Below are positions 11,887 through 23,975 of a stretch of 64,000 nucleotides of DNA, in pieces. This stretch comes from Polytrichum commune (taxonomy: Eukaryota; Streptophyta; Polytrichopsida; Polytrichales; Polytrichaceae): NCBI GenBank assembly GCA_950295325.1, contig OX485809.1, forward strand, positions 5,764,001-5,828,000, in the 5' to 3' direction. Position 1 is the stretch's first letter. The number at the start of each line of letters is the position of its first letter. Under the pieces are notes generated by a model. It was not told the origin of the DNA and searched no databases. It saw only the letters and a program-made list of their open reading frames with translations. The position numbers and the translations under genes were made by a program.

Positions 11887-12402
11887 CCACTAACCGTGCA
11901 CTTCACCGTTCACTACTCTACTGTTCACCGTTCGTCTCCTCTATTGTTGTTTTGTTCTTTGACAATGTATCTTGTGATACTGCATGTGTATGAGCTTTGC
12001 TTTGAATATATCATCGGGATAATCTGCTTGTTTGAAGGAAGTTAAAATGCCAGTGGAAACATACAGAGGTAGATGGTTTACAACAATATCTTACTGCATA
12101 AAATTGGTCAATGGAGTAGCACACTAGAGTGAATCTATGTAAGCCTGACGAAGCTTAAAATCACTCATGCAGGTGGAGCGAAGAATGATGAAAAAATCCG
12201 GAAGCAGCTTGAAAAGGAGAAGGTAGCAGAACTGAAGAAGAAAGAAAAACAAGAATGCCCAACAGATAATAAGGTTGAGAAGAAACAAGAAATGAGGCTT
12301 AAAAGCCAACAATGTCCAACAGTCGTGTTTGCCAGAAAGAGAGCTTCTTTTGTAACGCATGTAGCAAAAGTTGAATGAACATTGATAGTGCACGGTTAGT
12401 GG
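11887..12402. mobile_element. TIR-bounded unit carrying a gene fragment (Pack-TIR-like)
   Basis: Perfect 16-bp terminal inverted repeats, CCACTAACCGTGCACT at 11887-11902 and its complement at 12387-12402, enclose 516 bp. Starting at the second base, the ends read CACTA, as in the CACTA superfamily. No target duplication is visible, so the assignment is open. A third copy of the end (GTGCACGGTTAGTAG) at 12590-12604 could be the end of a longer form. The unit holds the exon-like frame at 12172-12378. Confidence 0.55.
12172..12378 (+). pseudogene. Lys/Glu-rich terminal-exon-like gene fragment
   Basis: An open frame of 68 codons ending in TGA at 12376-12378, preceded by a plausible splice acceptor (CATGCAG). 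The first half is a charged helix (KIRKQLEKEKVAELKKKEKQ) suited to a coiled coil. The second half is basic and ends VTHVAKVE. It is too short and repetitive to assign to a family. The stop lies 8 bp before the terminal inverted repeat, so this is likely a captured exon carried by a transposon. It has no ATG of its own. Confidence 0.4.
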
Positions 12403-12604
12403 TTAAGGTAGTTAATTTCCAATGCCCAATACAGTTGTATAAAGAACTATGAAAAGGCCATGATTTTTCAATAAAAATTTCCATTTTACTTTTCAACACT
12501 AATATTAAGTGAGCCATTAATTTAATTCAAATACCAAATTTGGAAAATTTTGCTACCCACCTCAAAAAATAAAACATCAAAGTCAAATGTGCACGGTTAG
12601 TAGC

Positions 12605-14429
12605 TTGCTTACAATATGTTTACAGTGTCCATTCTTCGAGTCACACCAAACCACATGCCGCTTAAGTATAAGTGATTCATTAAGAAAATTAATATAATGA
12701 GGGTTGTCTACCTTAGGAACATTCTATGTACTATTTGGGCTTGAGTTTTTTGTCTATGTATTTTTTGAAACAAAATGAGCGATTCAATGCCGCGAGGAAC
12801 AACATGTGACTTCATTTGAGAATGCAAATCTAAGACATTCAAGGATCTCTCATTTATGAAATTTTTTAATGAATGAGAGATCCTTGGAGATCCTTAAAGA
12901 TCCTAGATTTACATTCTCAAACGAAGCCATCCTACTCATATATTTGGGTGGTCACCGGTTCGAAGTTGGTGTTACGTTGTGATACCCATGGTACTATCCT
13001 CATAAAGGCTCAACATGCACTCCACAACTAAAACTATACACACATGTGATGGGGTGACCTCATGGTGGTGTCGTCCTTGAGAAATTGTTATGTTAGTTAA
13101 TGAGTAAGTTAGGTGTGAGGAAGATGCTATCGTGCATGTCATGTAACTTACAAAGATCATTCTCTTCAATCATCATCGTGCAATTGAATTCATTCACTTT
13201 GAAAACGCATAAAAACTATAAAAAAACAAAGAACGAACAAACTTAGTTCACATCCTAGTACTTATACGGATGAAGTCAAGTTGCATAATAATTGCGTTCA
13301 CTATGTCAATGGTGCACTATTAAGGGCTCCTCCAATAATATATATATATGTGGCAAAGAAGGATGCTAACTGACTACTTGTAGATATCCATTTGGTTTGG
13401 CTATTTATGGAAATTGTACTTCATGCAACCTCACATTGCATCGACTATCCCGGAAGTTACCCACCTTCAAGATGAAGTGACTTTCACTAATAAGTGATAT
13501 ATTAGAGAGAGGGAGAAGGGCTAGGGATTCATGGTGTCTACGTAGACTCGTTCATTGCATACGTGAACACATGGTGATTTGTATTATAACATGTAAATGA
13601 TTACTTTTTAGGTTATTTGACTTTAGAAATAGAGGTAGAGACCCCGATTAGTCTAGTCATTACACTAAATAGTTCTATTACAGTGGACCACGTTCCTTAG
13701 GTTTTAGAAAATCAATGTGGGTGATTATTTCACTATGCTATTTTTTTCTTATGACTAATATTCAATGTGTTGGTCATAACTCTTCATGAAGACTTAGGGG
13801 GGAAGACCCAAGGTCTTCTCCTCACGTTAATTCCACTATGACTAGAAAAATTAGTGTGGCCCAAACTAATTATTTCCACTCTAATTTTTCCACCCACACT
13901 ATTTCGTGTGACGTCAAATTGGAATGAATTGGTCAAGTATCTTGTAGGATTTTTTATTTTTTTATTGGAGTCTCTTGATCCATGATGGATGAGTTTACTT
14001 AGATGCCACCAATCTCAAGCCAAGAGGGAATTATCGCATATGAGCGTACCTCTCAGTTCATTTAACATGAAAACCGTGAAATAGTATGCATCCTAGAGGC
14101 TAAGCTTTCTAGTCGCCCGTCATTGCCCATCGTTGTGGTGCAATGTGGCATGACCCAACAAGTAGCAAAGGCGGTGAGTGAAGTTCCATTAGGGGAAAAA
14201 CCCACGTGGGAAACTTATTAGTGAAGGCAATTAGTAGTTTACCTAAAACCTCTCCAAATCGCCTGCATTAGTTGCTCGGTAATGCTAACCTTTGTTTAGT
14301 ACCCATAAAGTGAAATTGGGGCTTCTTGACTTGCCAAGTTATTTGCAAAGGCAACCTAATTGCACATATATCAGTGCACATTAAAATTACTGGGGGTGCA
14401 CACTATATATCAATCAAGAGTCTTTAAGA
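12605..14429. other. Intergenic, no gene seen
   Basis: Short inverted repeat near 12830-12915 (CAAGGATCTCTCATT and complement) and a family H-like fragment near 14030-14110 (CGTACCTCTCAGTTCATTTA, ATGCATCCTAGAGGC). The CCGGTTCGAAG at 12955 lacks a tRNA context. Confidence 0.45.
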
Positions 14430-14600
14430 TCAGAGGGAAGGGTGAGAGCACACCTTCATCCAACATGAAATAGGATGCATCTGGAATGTTGCTTTTTAAG
14501 TTTATTTGACACCGAAATTAGGCGTAGGGGATCCCCAAAGTAACGTAGTCCAAGTCATTATAGATGAATCAACCACAAACATACAAAGAGATCAAGTTTT
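14430..14600. repeat. Dispersed repeat family H copy
   Basis: ACACCTTCATCCAACATGAA, GATGCATC, TTTGACACCGAAATTA and AGATGAATCAACCA blocks recur in order at about 30575-30760 and 51640-51800. No visible terminal repeats. Confidence 0.5.
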
Positions 14601-14861
14601 TATTTTGGATGGATGAGAAGACATGGTGGTGGTGGTAGTGGTGAGGTTGTTGCCCCACCATTCTTGCCTAAAAAGAAAGAAAGAAAGAAAATATTACATG
14701 TTGATGACTCCTCCTCCCCAAAAAACACATCACAAAAAGAAGGTGGAACGATGGGGGACTGCGGGTGCAAAAGGTAGGTTTGGTATGAGAAACTTGGAGG
14801 AGGTGGCAGCCATGGATGGGGGGCCATAGGGGGCATGGTGAAGGGTCATTTTGGGGCGGGG

Positions 14862-14889
<28 letters not shown>
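14862..14889. repeat. (GA)n microsatellite
   Basis: Twenty-eight bp of GA. It is followed at 14900-15025 by three loose repeats of a block with TGCATATG...GTATGTACATGCAT. Confidence 0.9.
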
Positions 14890-14893
<4 letters not shown>

Positions 14894-15398
14894 TGGACAT
14901 GGGCATGCATGCATATGACAATTTTGTACATGCATGGGCATATATGCATAAGACAAGTATGTACATGCATAAGGGTATGTGGTTGCAAGGGCATACATGC
15001 ATATGGGAAGTATGTACATGCATGGGAGCTTAGCATGGGCTCAGGGGGGTTCGGGGATAGCTAGCCCAACATATTAATTAAAATGCATGGGTGCAATGTA
15101 CCGGGATGCCACGGGTCCAAGCTAGTGCTTGTACCCATGAGGTTATTGTCTTGCTACAATGACCAACTATTGCTTGTCATGCCATAGTAATTGGGGTGAC
15201 AACCGTCCAATTTTACTATGTCAAAGAGTACATTAATGGCATGGCACATGGCTCAAACGGTTTTCGGTAAATGTATTGAAAGTGGGTTGGAAATTCATAT
15301 AAGATGCATACTACATGGAGTACATCTTGGCCATCAACCAAGGATTTGTGACAATCATGTCACATGTAGGTTGAAGGTGAAATGGCATGGCTCAAGAT

Positions 15399-15466
<68 letters not shown>
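15399..15466. repeat. Compound (TA)n(GA)n microsatellite
   Basis: About 19 bp of TA followed by about 49 bp of GA. The same compound in the same orientation is at 51383-51459. Confidence 0.95.
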
Positions 15467-15468
<2 letters not shown>

Positions 15469-16044
15469 CTAGGATTGGAATAAGAATCAAACACTTCACA
15501 TTAATCTAGTGAGAATAAGTTATGATGAATCAATCATAAACATATAGAGGGTAAAACTTTACCAGAACCCGTAACATGCATGCCACGAACATGGAGCCGA
15601 AGTCATTTGATTTGAAGCTAGTATTAGCATCATAAACTCCAATTTAGTCAAATTATATATGTTATTCTTTTCATCTCCACTTTATCACATTACTCTTTTA
15701 CATAAGAATAATACAATCATGAGTGCACATGATACATCAATGTTGAGAACTTTCAAACTTTGTACATTACAAAGCTTTACAACTTAATCATAATATTGTG
15801 ATTGTTGTAACCTTTAATCACCCAACCATGGGAGAGACAAAACATGATCCTCTCTCCTTCCTTAAGCTCTCTCTTATACCCCAAAGGCACTCCTAGTCTT
15901 ATCCACCTTTATTCATAGTATCTACGAGATACTTTTAAAAGTCTTAAGTCTTATTAAATATAGATTGAAGTTTTCTAATATATGTACATAGATCATTTCA
16001 CCATATGATCTTTTCATGTCTTTTGGCTCAATCACAATTTTCTT
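15467..16044. other. Intergenic, no gene seen
   Basis: AT-rich, with a family H tail (GATGAATCAATCATAAACAT) near 15520. No other feature. Confidence 0.4.
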
Positions 16045-16394
16045 GTTGGAACTGTCTAATGCCAACTTGATGCATTAATCCATTATTTGAATTGGAATTG
16101 TCTAATTCCAACTTGATCCATTCATCCATTCTTCTAGTTGGAACTATCAAATTCCAAGTAGATGTATTCATTGAGATTTGTCTTGCTCCAATGTTTAACA
16201 TCCATCCGTTAGAAGTTGTCTAACTTTGACTCATATCTTCTAGTTGGAGTTGTCTAACTCCAACCCAAAGATCTTTAATCAAGAGTTGTCTAACTCCCGT
16301 GCACAATTCCTTCATGGGTTGTCTAGCCCATTGTGCACTATTCTCTCTTTAGTTGTTGGACCTAATTCTTTCTTTGGAGTTGTCGAGCTCCAAA
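16045..16394. repeat. Array of short hairpins with covarying stems
   Basis: At least seven inverted repeats share the loop core T(T/C)GTC(T/G)A, but their stem sequences differ and stay paired: 16045-16066, 16092-16111, 16138-16156 (looser), 16213-16226, 16243-16264, 16283-16296, 16314-16331 and 16373-16394. Examples are TTGGAATTGTCTAATTCCAA, GTTGGAGTTGTCTAACTCCA(AC) and ATGGGTTGTCTAGCCCAT. Spacing is irregular (about 25-75 bp). The 76-codon frame here reflects the repeats. Confidence 0.75.
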
Positions 16395-16877
16395 CACAAT
16401 CTGTTTACATGCGACATATAGCAAAGGCTAATCTTTCTTTCTTGCATAATCCAACATTAAATCTTCTAATCTAAGTATATCACACTTTTAATAGTGGATC
16501 CAGGGGATCCACTCTTCACACCATGCACAATATAACGTCAATATAAAAATGGCATTAGTGTACATCACCCCATCCCTAGAATTTTTTTTAACAAATTAAC
16601 AAATAACAATAAAATAACAATAAATAAATAATTTTTAAAACATTTGTCTATCTAGCTATCTATCTGTCTATCTATACTTCCAAACTAATGACCCCATGTA
16701 GTATCTCTACTTATTCACCTATGCTTCCAATTATAGACCCAAAAGAAAATATATTTGAATTTCAAAAGCACATGCCAACAACTAGGGTTATCAATGTTTG
16801 CAAGGAAACGTGATCATGTGATGCAAACATCTTATCCTAATCTTGCATTACATGCACAACTACGCCGTTTAAGGTAT
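16395..16877. other. AT-rich intergenic with (TCTA)n
   Basis: AT-rich A/T/AAC tract at 16575-16645, then TCTATCTAGCTATCTATCTG at 16648 onward. No gene. Confidence 0.6.
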
Positions 16878-17036
16878 TGAGTGCCACTTAATATTTGGAA
16901 TTACGCAATGGTATGACTATTTACTATAGATCTCATTTTGAACCAACTAAGATCAAATTGAACATCTTTACTTGGTAAAAAATTACGTCACTGTAAAAAA
17001 TAGCATTGCATAAATCCAAATAGTAAGTGACACTAC
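16878..17036. mobile_element. MITE related to 24361-24593
   Basis: Shares GGAATTACG(C/A)AATG, TTTACTAT(A/G), GAACATCTTTACTTGG and the end TGTAGTGTCACTT (complement) with the copy at 24361-24593, in the same order. Confidence 0.65.
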
Positions 17037-17264
17037 ATACCTCTACTATTTAATTCACTACATTATGGATTCATTACACTAATTTGTCATGTCGGGGTGG
17101 CTTATCATTTGGAGTTACACATTGCAATAACTTAAAAAGTCTAAGTTTTTCTTTTGTCGTAAATCAAATTTGATGTAATTTGAGTTTATGAATTTAAAAT
17201 TTGTTTAAATAAATAAATATAAATATATTTTATTTTATTTTATTTTATTGTTAAAGTAACCATA

Positions 17265-17520
17265 TGAATGTGGGTCAAGGTAAGCATGCCTAATTTGATC
17301 CTCTCTTAGATCTTAAGTGGACATCCATGCTTGAGTGGTGTGCAATAAAGTGTGGATCTAAGAACAAAGACCAAAAAGATATGTGTTTACAACAGATTGG
17401 ACTACGTGTTCAAAATTTGTTAATTGTTCAAACTTGAAAATCAACACCATTGGTGGAACTTGTGTCCTTATTCATCAAGATAGAGAGAGCTTTCACTTTG
17501 ATAGTGAATATGGTATTCAT
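17265..17520 (-). mobile_element. MITE family C fragment
   Basis: Contains GTGGATCTAAGAACAAAGAC, AGATTGGACTACGTGTTC and GCTTTCACTTTGATAGTGAA in the family C reverse order (compare 55730-55890). Confidence 0.6.
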
Positions 17521-17844
17521 ATTTATGTAGAACATGCTAAAGCCAACACCCCATCCAAAATCAATACCCCAAAAACCTTTCACTATAGGCACTTATCGAT
17601 TTTGAGAAACTACCACCGCTCTAACATTAGGCTCCCGTGATGTTAGTTTAGGGTCATCTACTAGTAAAATACATAATTCAAATAATGCATACTTTGGTGC
17701 ATAAGAGTGCCCTTTAAATTGGTTAACAAGGATAGTCTAGATAATCTAAAACTTATAACAGTAGAAACACTCAACACTTAGAGTGCGTTAGGTTTAGAAC
17801 CATCTACCTCAATCTCGTGACTAATATCCTAGGAGAACATTTGA

Positions 17845-17921
17845 ACGAACAAACCCATACACTCGTTCCTTGTTGGATGCCTAAACCCTTGCCTCCAAGG
17901 AACCAATGTACGGGTGGGTGC
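17845..17921. repeat. Family G small hairpin, copy 1
   Basis: Arms CGAACAAACCCATACACTCG.. and ..CAATGTACGGGTGGGTG flank a fixed loop that contains TTGGATGCCTAAACCCTTGC. The same structure is at 28228-28305. Confidence 0.7.
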
Positions 17922-20900
17922 AAAGCAAGAAGTGTCCATTTTAGGCCCACTAACTTTAAAATTCACCCATCACAATGATCTCTTGTACTAGAAAATTTCC
18001 AAATGCTTTATTTAAGTAGGAATTCATATTACACCTTTTATTTGAGGTGTACTACCCCTAGGCCTTTAACTATGGCTAATTGGAGCATGGTAAACACACC
18101 CATTTCTGGTAACCCCTTAAATCCTAACACATAGAGTCCCCTAAAGACATGAAGTTCCACACATGCAACCATCATTTTTTAACGTGATGGAAAAAGCCAT
18201 GAAGAATCACACATGTAGCCTTCACATTCGACATGATGGAAAAAGTGAGTTAAAAGGGCACAAATTTGGGTTCCTTGAAAAGAACACTCATTGTACTCAA
18301 GTTTTCGTCTCCCAATTATCCAAAATAGGCCGGCCTATGCTATGAATATGGGTTGGGACAAAATCTTACCTTTGAAAATTTAACAACAATTTTAAAACTT
18401 GAAAAATAAATTGGGATTTTTTTTATTAACCATCGCGACATCAATTCACTCTTATATCACACTTATACTACACCTATGCGAAGTTGCTTATGGAAATGGT
18501 AACGGAAATGAAATGGGTCCGTCTACCTTATGTACTTGCCGAGCGAAGCAGGTGTATGTTAAATGCATCATAGGAGGGACAAGGAAGAATTAAAAGCTCA
18601 TTCAAGGAGTGAATTGTTTTGAGACGGAAGGGTTGCTAGAATATCATAGGTATACAAAAGCCTCACGTATTCCTCTACACACACGGAAAACATGGGATTT
18701 GTCTTCTAGGCCGGCATTCATGAGGCGGGCCCCAAACATTTTGAAAACATTGTCATTTGGTGGGGCATTTGTTTATGGGTAGGTGCCCCCAAACCCGTAC
18801 TCTTTAAGGAATGTTAAGCTCATCATAGTGGTGGCAAGAAGTAAGTATAATATTTCAATTTGCTCAAACGTGATTGATTTTATATTGCTCGTGGGTTGAA
18901 CGTAGGTGCATACATATTTGGAGTAAACCGTAGCGTTGACCCTCCGAGAACTTGTTGACGTGTCGCGTCCTCATTGGATATGAACACGTCGAATATAGAC
19001 AATATTGTAAAGTCTTCATGAGACGAACACCAGTGTGCCTATTATCATATATGTGTCATCTTGCTACAACTCATAGCAACTCCTCATGTACATAAGACAT
19101 TTACATTGTTCAAGCTTTGGGCTTAGGATTCATGACACCCTTGTTTAAACCTTGTTTAACACCTATGTTTAAGGGGTCTGGTTAAAATTTATCCCGAGCT
19201 CATTTTGTTATAAATTTGCGTTGGGGTCTCCAATGCTAGTAAGGAGATCCTATCAACGAGAAGAAAGGAATTCAAGACATAAGTGGTCCCCAACATATTC
19301 ACATATTCAACTCTTATTATATAGTGTCTTTTACTATGCATTTAACAAAGGTGCAACGTCAATAGTGGGTCAAGTGTGACATTTGTAGACTCAACAATCA
19401 CAATTTCCCAAGTAATGATCCTCTGCGAGGCTTTTTGGCAATTTTTTTAAAAAAAACCTCCGGTAGGGTACGTGAATTTCATAATATCGTTGTCTATGAT
19501 ACCATTTGGGTTGATATGTACCGTCCAACAAGCATTATATTGGGTTCATACCTAAGTGAAAGTAGCCTAGTATCATATTGATACTAGATTGGTAATAAAA
19601 ATTCGGGCTCACAAAGATTATCTCATTTTGTGTTTACAACCAAGAATCCAAATTTGATTCGTATCAAAATTTTCAAACCAATATGGTAGGTCCTTTGGTA
19701 CACTTATTGATATGGTGTATTTATACCATCTATTCACCTATATATGAGTCCAACATTGGTTAGGACCAATTATCTTGACATTCAATTCCTACCAACGAAC
19801 GGTTCACCACATGAGGAGCTTGCTCGGAGTGTGCTATGAAATGCCATTACTTTGGCAGATTTGGTGTGTTGGATCTAGGTTTTTTTAATATACAAATTAT
19901 ACGTTTCTTGGTGAGTATATGGTTGTAGAGAATCATAGAGCATTTAGTGACACCATTTATGTTGGGATGGCTCATGGGAGCTAGTTCTTGAACAATTGTG
20001 AACTTAGAGTATAAAAAATCAAGTAGCTCTTTGAGGTTGACCTTGTTGGAATGTTAGAATATTGAACAATTGTGAGGTGGGTCTTATATGCAACTTCTCT
20101 CACCTCCCTTCCTCTAATGTAAGTGGACTCCCCCCCCCCCTTTCATAGCTAATGACCTAGACATTTCTCTTCCAAGAGAAGAGAACCAAACTAGGTCTAA
20201 GCTCCTCTATGTTATTATATATTCAAGTTCATTTTGTTACGAGCGAGAGATGTAGTAGAAATTTATCACTCACACACAAATGAAAACACACACCACCAAC
20301 TCCCTTCCAACCTCCCCCCCCCCTAAATAAAAAAAATAAAAAATTATGAGTTGAAATCGGAACCATTTTGGTAACTTTAAAAAAACACACACACATACAT
20401 ACATGCACAAGACCACTACAACATACACCTTCACCTACAATGTTAGTTCCCTCTACTTAATTGGGATCACATTTGAAAGTCATGATCTCAAGGCTAGGCG
20501 AAATTCTAATAGTAACCCAATAGAACGCATTATTAAAATCATATTCCAAAAAAAATCCGTATCACTACACGTAATGAGGAAAACTACCAGACAATAGTAT
20601 CCTAAATGAGTCTTCACACTCTATTGTACAACCCAAAGCTCTTACATTGTCATGCTATCATCCTCCAAGTAGTAATCCAACTCGTCGAATTCACATTTTG
20701 CCATGATCAAGATCGACCACATCGATTAGTGACAACATTGTTGCAAAAAAATTCAAATGCCAAATACTAATAGACACCCTAGGGGATGAAGGTTGGATTG
20801 TCAACCTCACTGCCGGTGCCCAACAAGGAGTGCACATAGGTTCCATCAATGCCCCACTTAAAATCCCTTGAAACTATGGACACTCGTGTATGAAACACAT

Positions 20901-21005
20901 CCACCTCATTGCCTTATGTACCTCACAATGTTAATGTTTAAGTACTGCACCTATAAATTTGCCAAAACCCCCATCCTCCCCTCCAACTACTATAACATTA
21001 CTAAC
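17922..21005. other. Intergenic, no gene seen
   Basis: Three kb without a supported gene. Only short frames (60-64 codons), C runs near 20131 and 20317, and a (CA)n-like tract near 20383-20405. Confidence 0.5.
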
Positions 21006-21154
21006 TAGTGTGTGTTTGTTCATGTGGGCCCTGTGAATATAACCATGGGATGCCCCAACTTAGTGTAAATTCAGACTTTATTTGAGTCTCGTTGCACTAG
21101 GTTGGGACATCTTATGATTATATTCTAAGGGCCCACATGAACGATGGCACACTA
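21006..21154. mobile_element. Foldback MITE, 149 bp
   Basis: Arms of about 60 bp pair: TGTTCATGTGGGCCC...GCCCCAACTTAGTG with GGGCCCACATGAACGA at the other side. The loop is about 30 bp. No clear target duplication. Confidence 0.75.
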
Positions 21155-22338
21155 CTTAATAATGTATGACTAGTTGACCCTGTAAAAGTATGCCACTTAC
21201 AAGGACTCTCACAAAATATCCATCATGGTTCCATTCACAAACTAGGATCCAATGCCAAAGATATACGAGAATTAAACGACCCTATTGGTTGGGAACAAAA
21301 TTTTGGATCCAAGGAGTTACACTAGGGTCCAAGTCCCAGGTATGGAAACTTGAAGTGGCACAAATGTAGCATCCCCCACACATTCTCAGTGGTTCCCACT
21401 CAAGAAAATACTTTTGGATTGATCGAGAAATCGATCTTGAAAGTAAGGTTCGTTAACCCACAAAGGCCAAAGCAATTATTGTTGCCTAGAACACTTCATT
21501 CCAATTCAGAAGCTCATTAGAGAAAGAAAAAAACAACACCTCTCATGTAGATCTAATTGTACGGATGGAAGCATTGTGGGATTAAATTGTTACCCACACT
21601 TGGACAAAAACTCCCACCTCATCCAAATTTTCTAAAACATGGAGCCTAATGTAAACCCACACTTAGTGGATTGCAAATCATGTTGATATGTAACATGAGG
21701 TGGGCTTATACACTCTAACTTCCGAAATGTCGCTCCCTCTCTTATATCCTAGAACCCCACGGAACATATGTGTTCAATTCAAATTTCCCTCCTTGTTGTC
21801 ACATTCGCCTCCGATATATCACGGGTTCTTAGATTGAAATAATCCACGAAAGAATTCAAGCCACACACTTACACGCATCACGTTGTCATCATTGTCATCA
21901 TTATCATTACTACAATGTTGACTTTACGTCGATCCATAATGTCACACACCACAATAATTCTCTATTATCACATGACCAACCTCCTTCACATCACATGCAC
22001 TTTGATTGCCTCGGGCGTGATATTAGGGAGGTTAGATTGTAATGATGTGCCCCCAAAGAGCTTTTGGGGTCCATAGAGAGCCTTTTTTGTGGGCCTTTCA
22101 CAAGACTCGGATACATTTCCCATGTTATTATTCACCCAAAAGTTCAAAGCCTTCCTTTTGCGGGCATTCCAAAGGGGTTGGGCTCTATGATGAGTTGGCC
22201 CAAGGTTGCACTTGCACCTTTCATGCTGACACCTGGAGGCTCATTATTGGTTCAGTTTTCCACGTTCTTCAGGCTCCGGCCTCTTGGTTGTCAGCTCACA
22301 GCGTGACCACTGGGGTGTGGAATTGTCACGGGACCAAG
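21155..22338. other. Intergenic, no gene seen
   Basis: No conserved frame. The longest, at 22042-22377 (111 codons), crosses into a MITE and is not supported. Confidence 0.45.
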
Positions 22339-22920
22339 GGCCACTTCACACATGGGCCAAGAGCCGTGACCTTGTAATGGTGAGGACCCTTGATTCTCAT
22401 CCAAAAGCCGTACCATGGGTGTTGGGAAAGTCCTTTTATGTAGTCTTGGGTCCTCAAGCATAGTGTGAAGTGAGAATGAACCATGTTGCGGGACCATTGC
22501 ATATTTTGTTGGCGGAAAAAGAGGGGAGGATTTGGTTTAATATAATATGTCTTCAAGTTTATCAATTTAAGATAATTACTTGGTGGTGTTTGTCTGTCTT
22601 GGAATCTGCCATGCAGTCTGTCCTGAAATTTGTCCTGCTGGATTTTTTTTAAAAAAAAAAGTCATGGTCTCCCGGAATTTGCGTCAAGCCCACCTCTTGG
22701 AGGCGGGTCTGACGCAAATTCCGGTAGACCATGCACCCTTATCCACAACCAGCCATGTAGGATTCCATGTAGACTTTTCATCCACGAACTTTACTTTGGG
22801 CCTTTAGGCCTTCACCTCCTAGTGTGAAGTGAACTTGGACGGTCTCCGCCTTTTCGACCAATGAGAGCTCTTACATTGCCATGGTCAAGGGCCTTCAACC
22901 TTGTGTGTGAAGTGGCCCTA
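22339..22920. mobile_element. MITE family A copy, interrupted
   Basis: Starts GGGCCACTTCACACATGGGC and ends TGTGTGTGAAGTGGCCCT. Foreign AT-rich sequence lies at about 22480-22655. Its centre (22663-22733) is a hairpin with 34-bp arms built on CATGGTCTCCCGGAATTTGC. The right half (22747-22920) is the closest match to the satellite unit at 41708. Confidence 0.75.
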
Positions 22921-22965
22921 AGGGCCACTTCACACACGAGACTGAGAGCCCGTGACCATTACGCA
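22921..22965 (+). mobile_element. MITE family A terminal fragment
   Basis: AGGGCCACTTCACACACGAG plus about 20 bp directly follows the right end of the previous copy, making a palindromic junction (GTGAAGTGGCCCTAAGGGCC). Confidence 0.75.
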
Positions 22966-22986
22966 CCCAAGGGTGTGATTTAAGTT

Positions 22987-23497
22987 AGGGCCACTTCACA
23001 CACGAGCCAAGAGCCGTGACCATGAAGTTGTGAGAGCCCAAAAGAAGAGTGTCCACAGGCCGTCCCAAGACCACCTCCAAACTCATGCACTCTGGTCACA
23101 GACCCTCAAGTGTAGTGTAAAGTCATATGTGACCGGGCCCTCAACCAAATGCTATTTCAAACGAACGTCTATTCATGCGGGCGCTCACACATGATAAAAT
23201 AGAATAGAATAAATCAACGGTTGTGAGCATTCGAAGTGCCATGGTCTCCCATTTTTGTGTTAGGCCTATCTCCAAGAGATGGTTTTGGGAAACAATCCAA
23301 TTGACCATGAAACATGATCCATTTGATAACATGTTCAATCCATGTTGCCTTTACATCCATCTTGCATTCACATACTCCATCGGTCCCTTAAGCGTAGTGT
23401 GAAGTAGCAAACTTGGACTGGCTCCGCCTTTTCCAACAATGAGAGTGCTTGAAGTGTAATGGTCACGGGTTCTCAATCTCATGTGTGAAGTGGCCCT
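22987..23497 (+). mobile_element. MITE family A, full-length copy
   Basis: 511 bp from AGGGCCACTTCACACACGAG to its inverted partner TGTGTGAAGTGGCCCT. Sub-terminal GTGTGAAGT motifs repeat inside. No coding capacity. The ends (YAGGG type) might suggest hAT, but no 8-bp target duplication is visible. Confidence 0.85.
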
Positions 23498-23510
23498 TAG
23501 CTACACCAAA

Positions 23511-23786
23511 TATGATATTTAATGTTTGATTATATTGAGTGTTGTTACCACCCTATCCTGCTCAACACTAATTTTCAATTCTTTGATAATTAGTGTTAGA
23601 CATAAATGCGCCACCACCTTCCCTACCGCCACCACCCTTCTCTTTTGATTATTGTTAAAATTTTCCCATATCCTTACTAACACTAAATTCGTACATGTAA
23701 CTTCCACAAATTACCATAGTTGATATTTAGTGTATGCGTTCGTATTTAGTGTATCAAACACTAAATACCATATTTAGTCTAGTGCT
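23511..23786. mobile_element. MITE family B copy
   Basis: Bounded by CTACACCAAATATGATATTT and the complementary ACTAAATACCATATTTAGTC. Internal TGCTCAACACTAATT block as in other family B members. About 276 bp. Confidence 0.7.
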
Positions 23787-23837
23787 TGCTATTGTATTCC
23801 CCACGACTCCTGAGTTATTTGGGTTTTGCAGTGTCGG

Positions 23838-23960
23838 GGTAGATTTTTGGGCATAATTGGTCAAAGCCTAGTGTTTCCAAGTCCATCCGGTAACGTGTTG
23901 TGGTCTTTCGGTTTTTCTTTATAAAGGGAAGGCCCATTCCTTAGGATTCCCCTAATATGA
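23838..23960. repeat. Dispersed repeat family D, partial
   Basis: TTTTTGGGCATAATTGG, CCTAGTGTTTCCAAGTCC and GGTTTTTCTTTATAAA follow the order seen at 25235, 46113, 57180 and 57975. Confidence 0.7.
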
Positions 23961-23975
23961 TGGGGTCATCTGTCA

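Noticed and set aside
12950-12970. CCGGTTCGAAG as a tRNA or SINE B box
   Set aside because: No A box at the right distance and no cloverleaf could be drawn.
14668-15036. 122-codon minus frame and overlapping frames
   Set aside because: Made by the (GA)n tract and CATGCAT repeats; low complexity.
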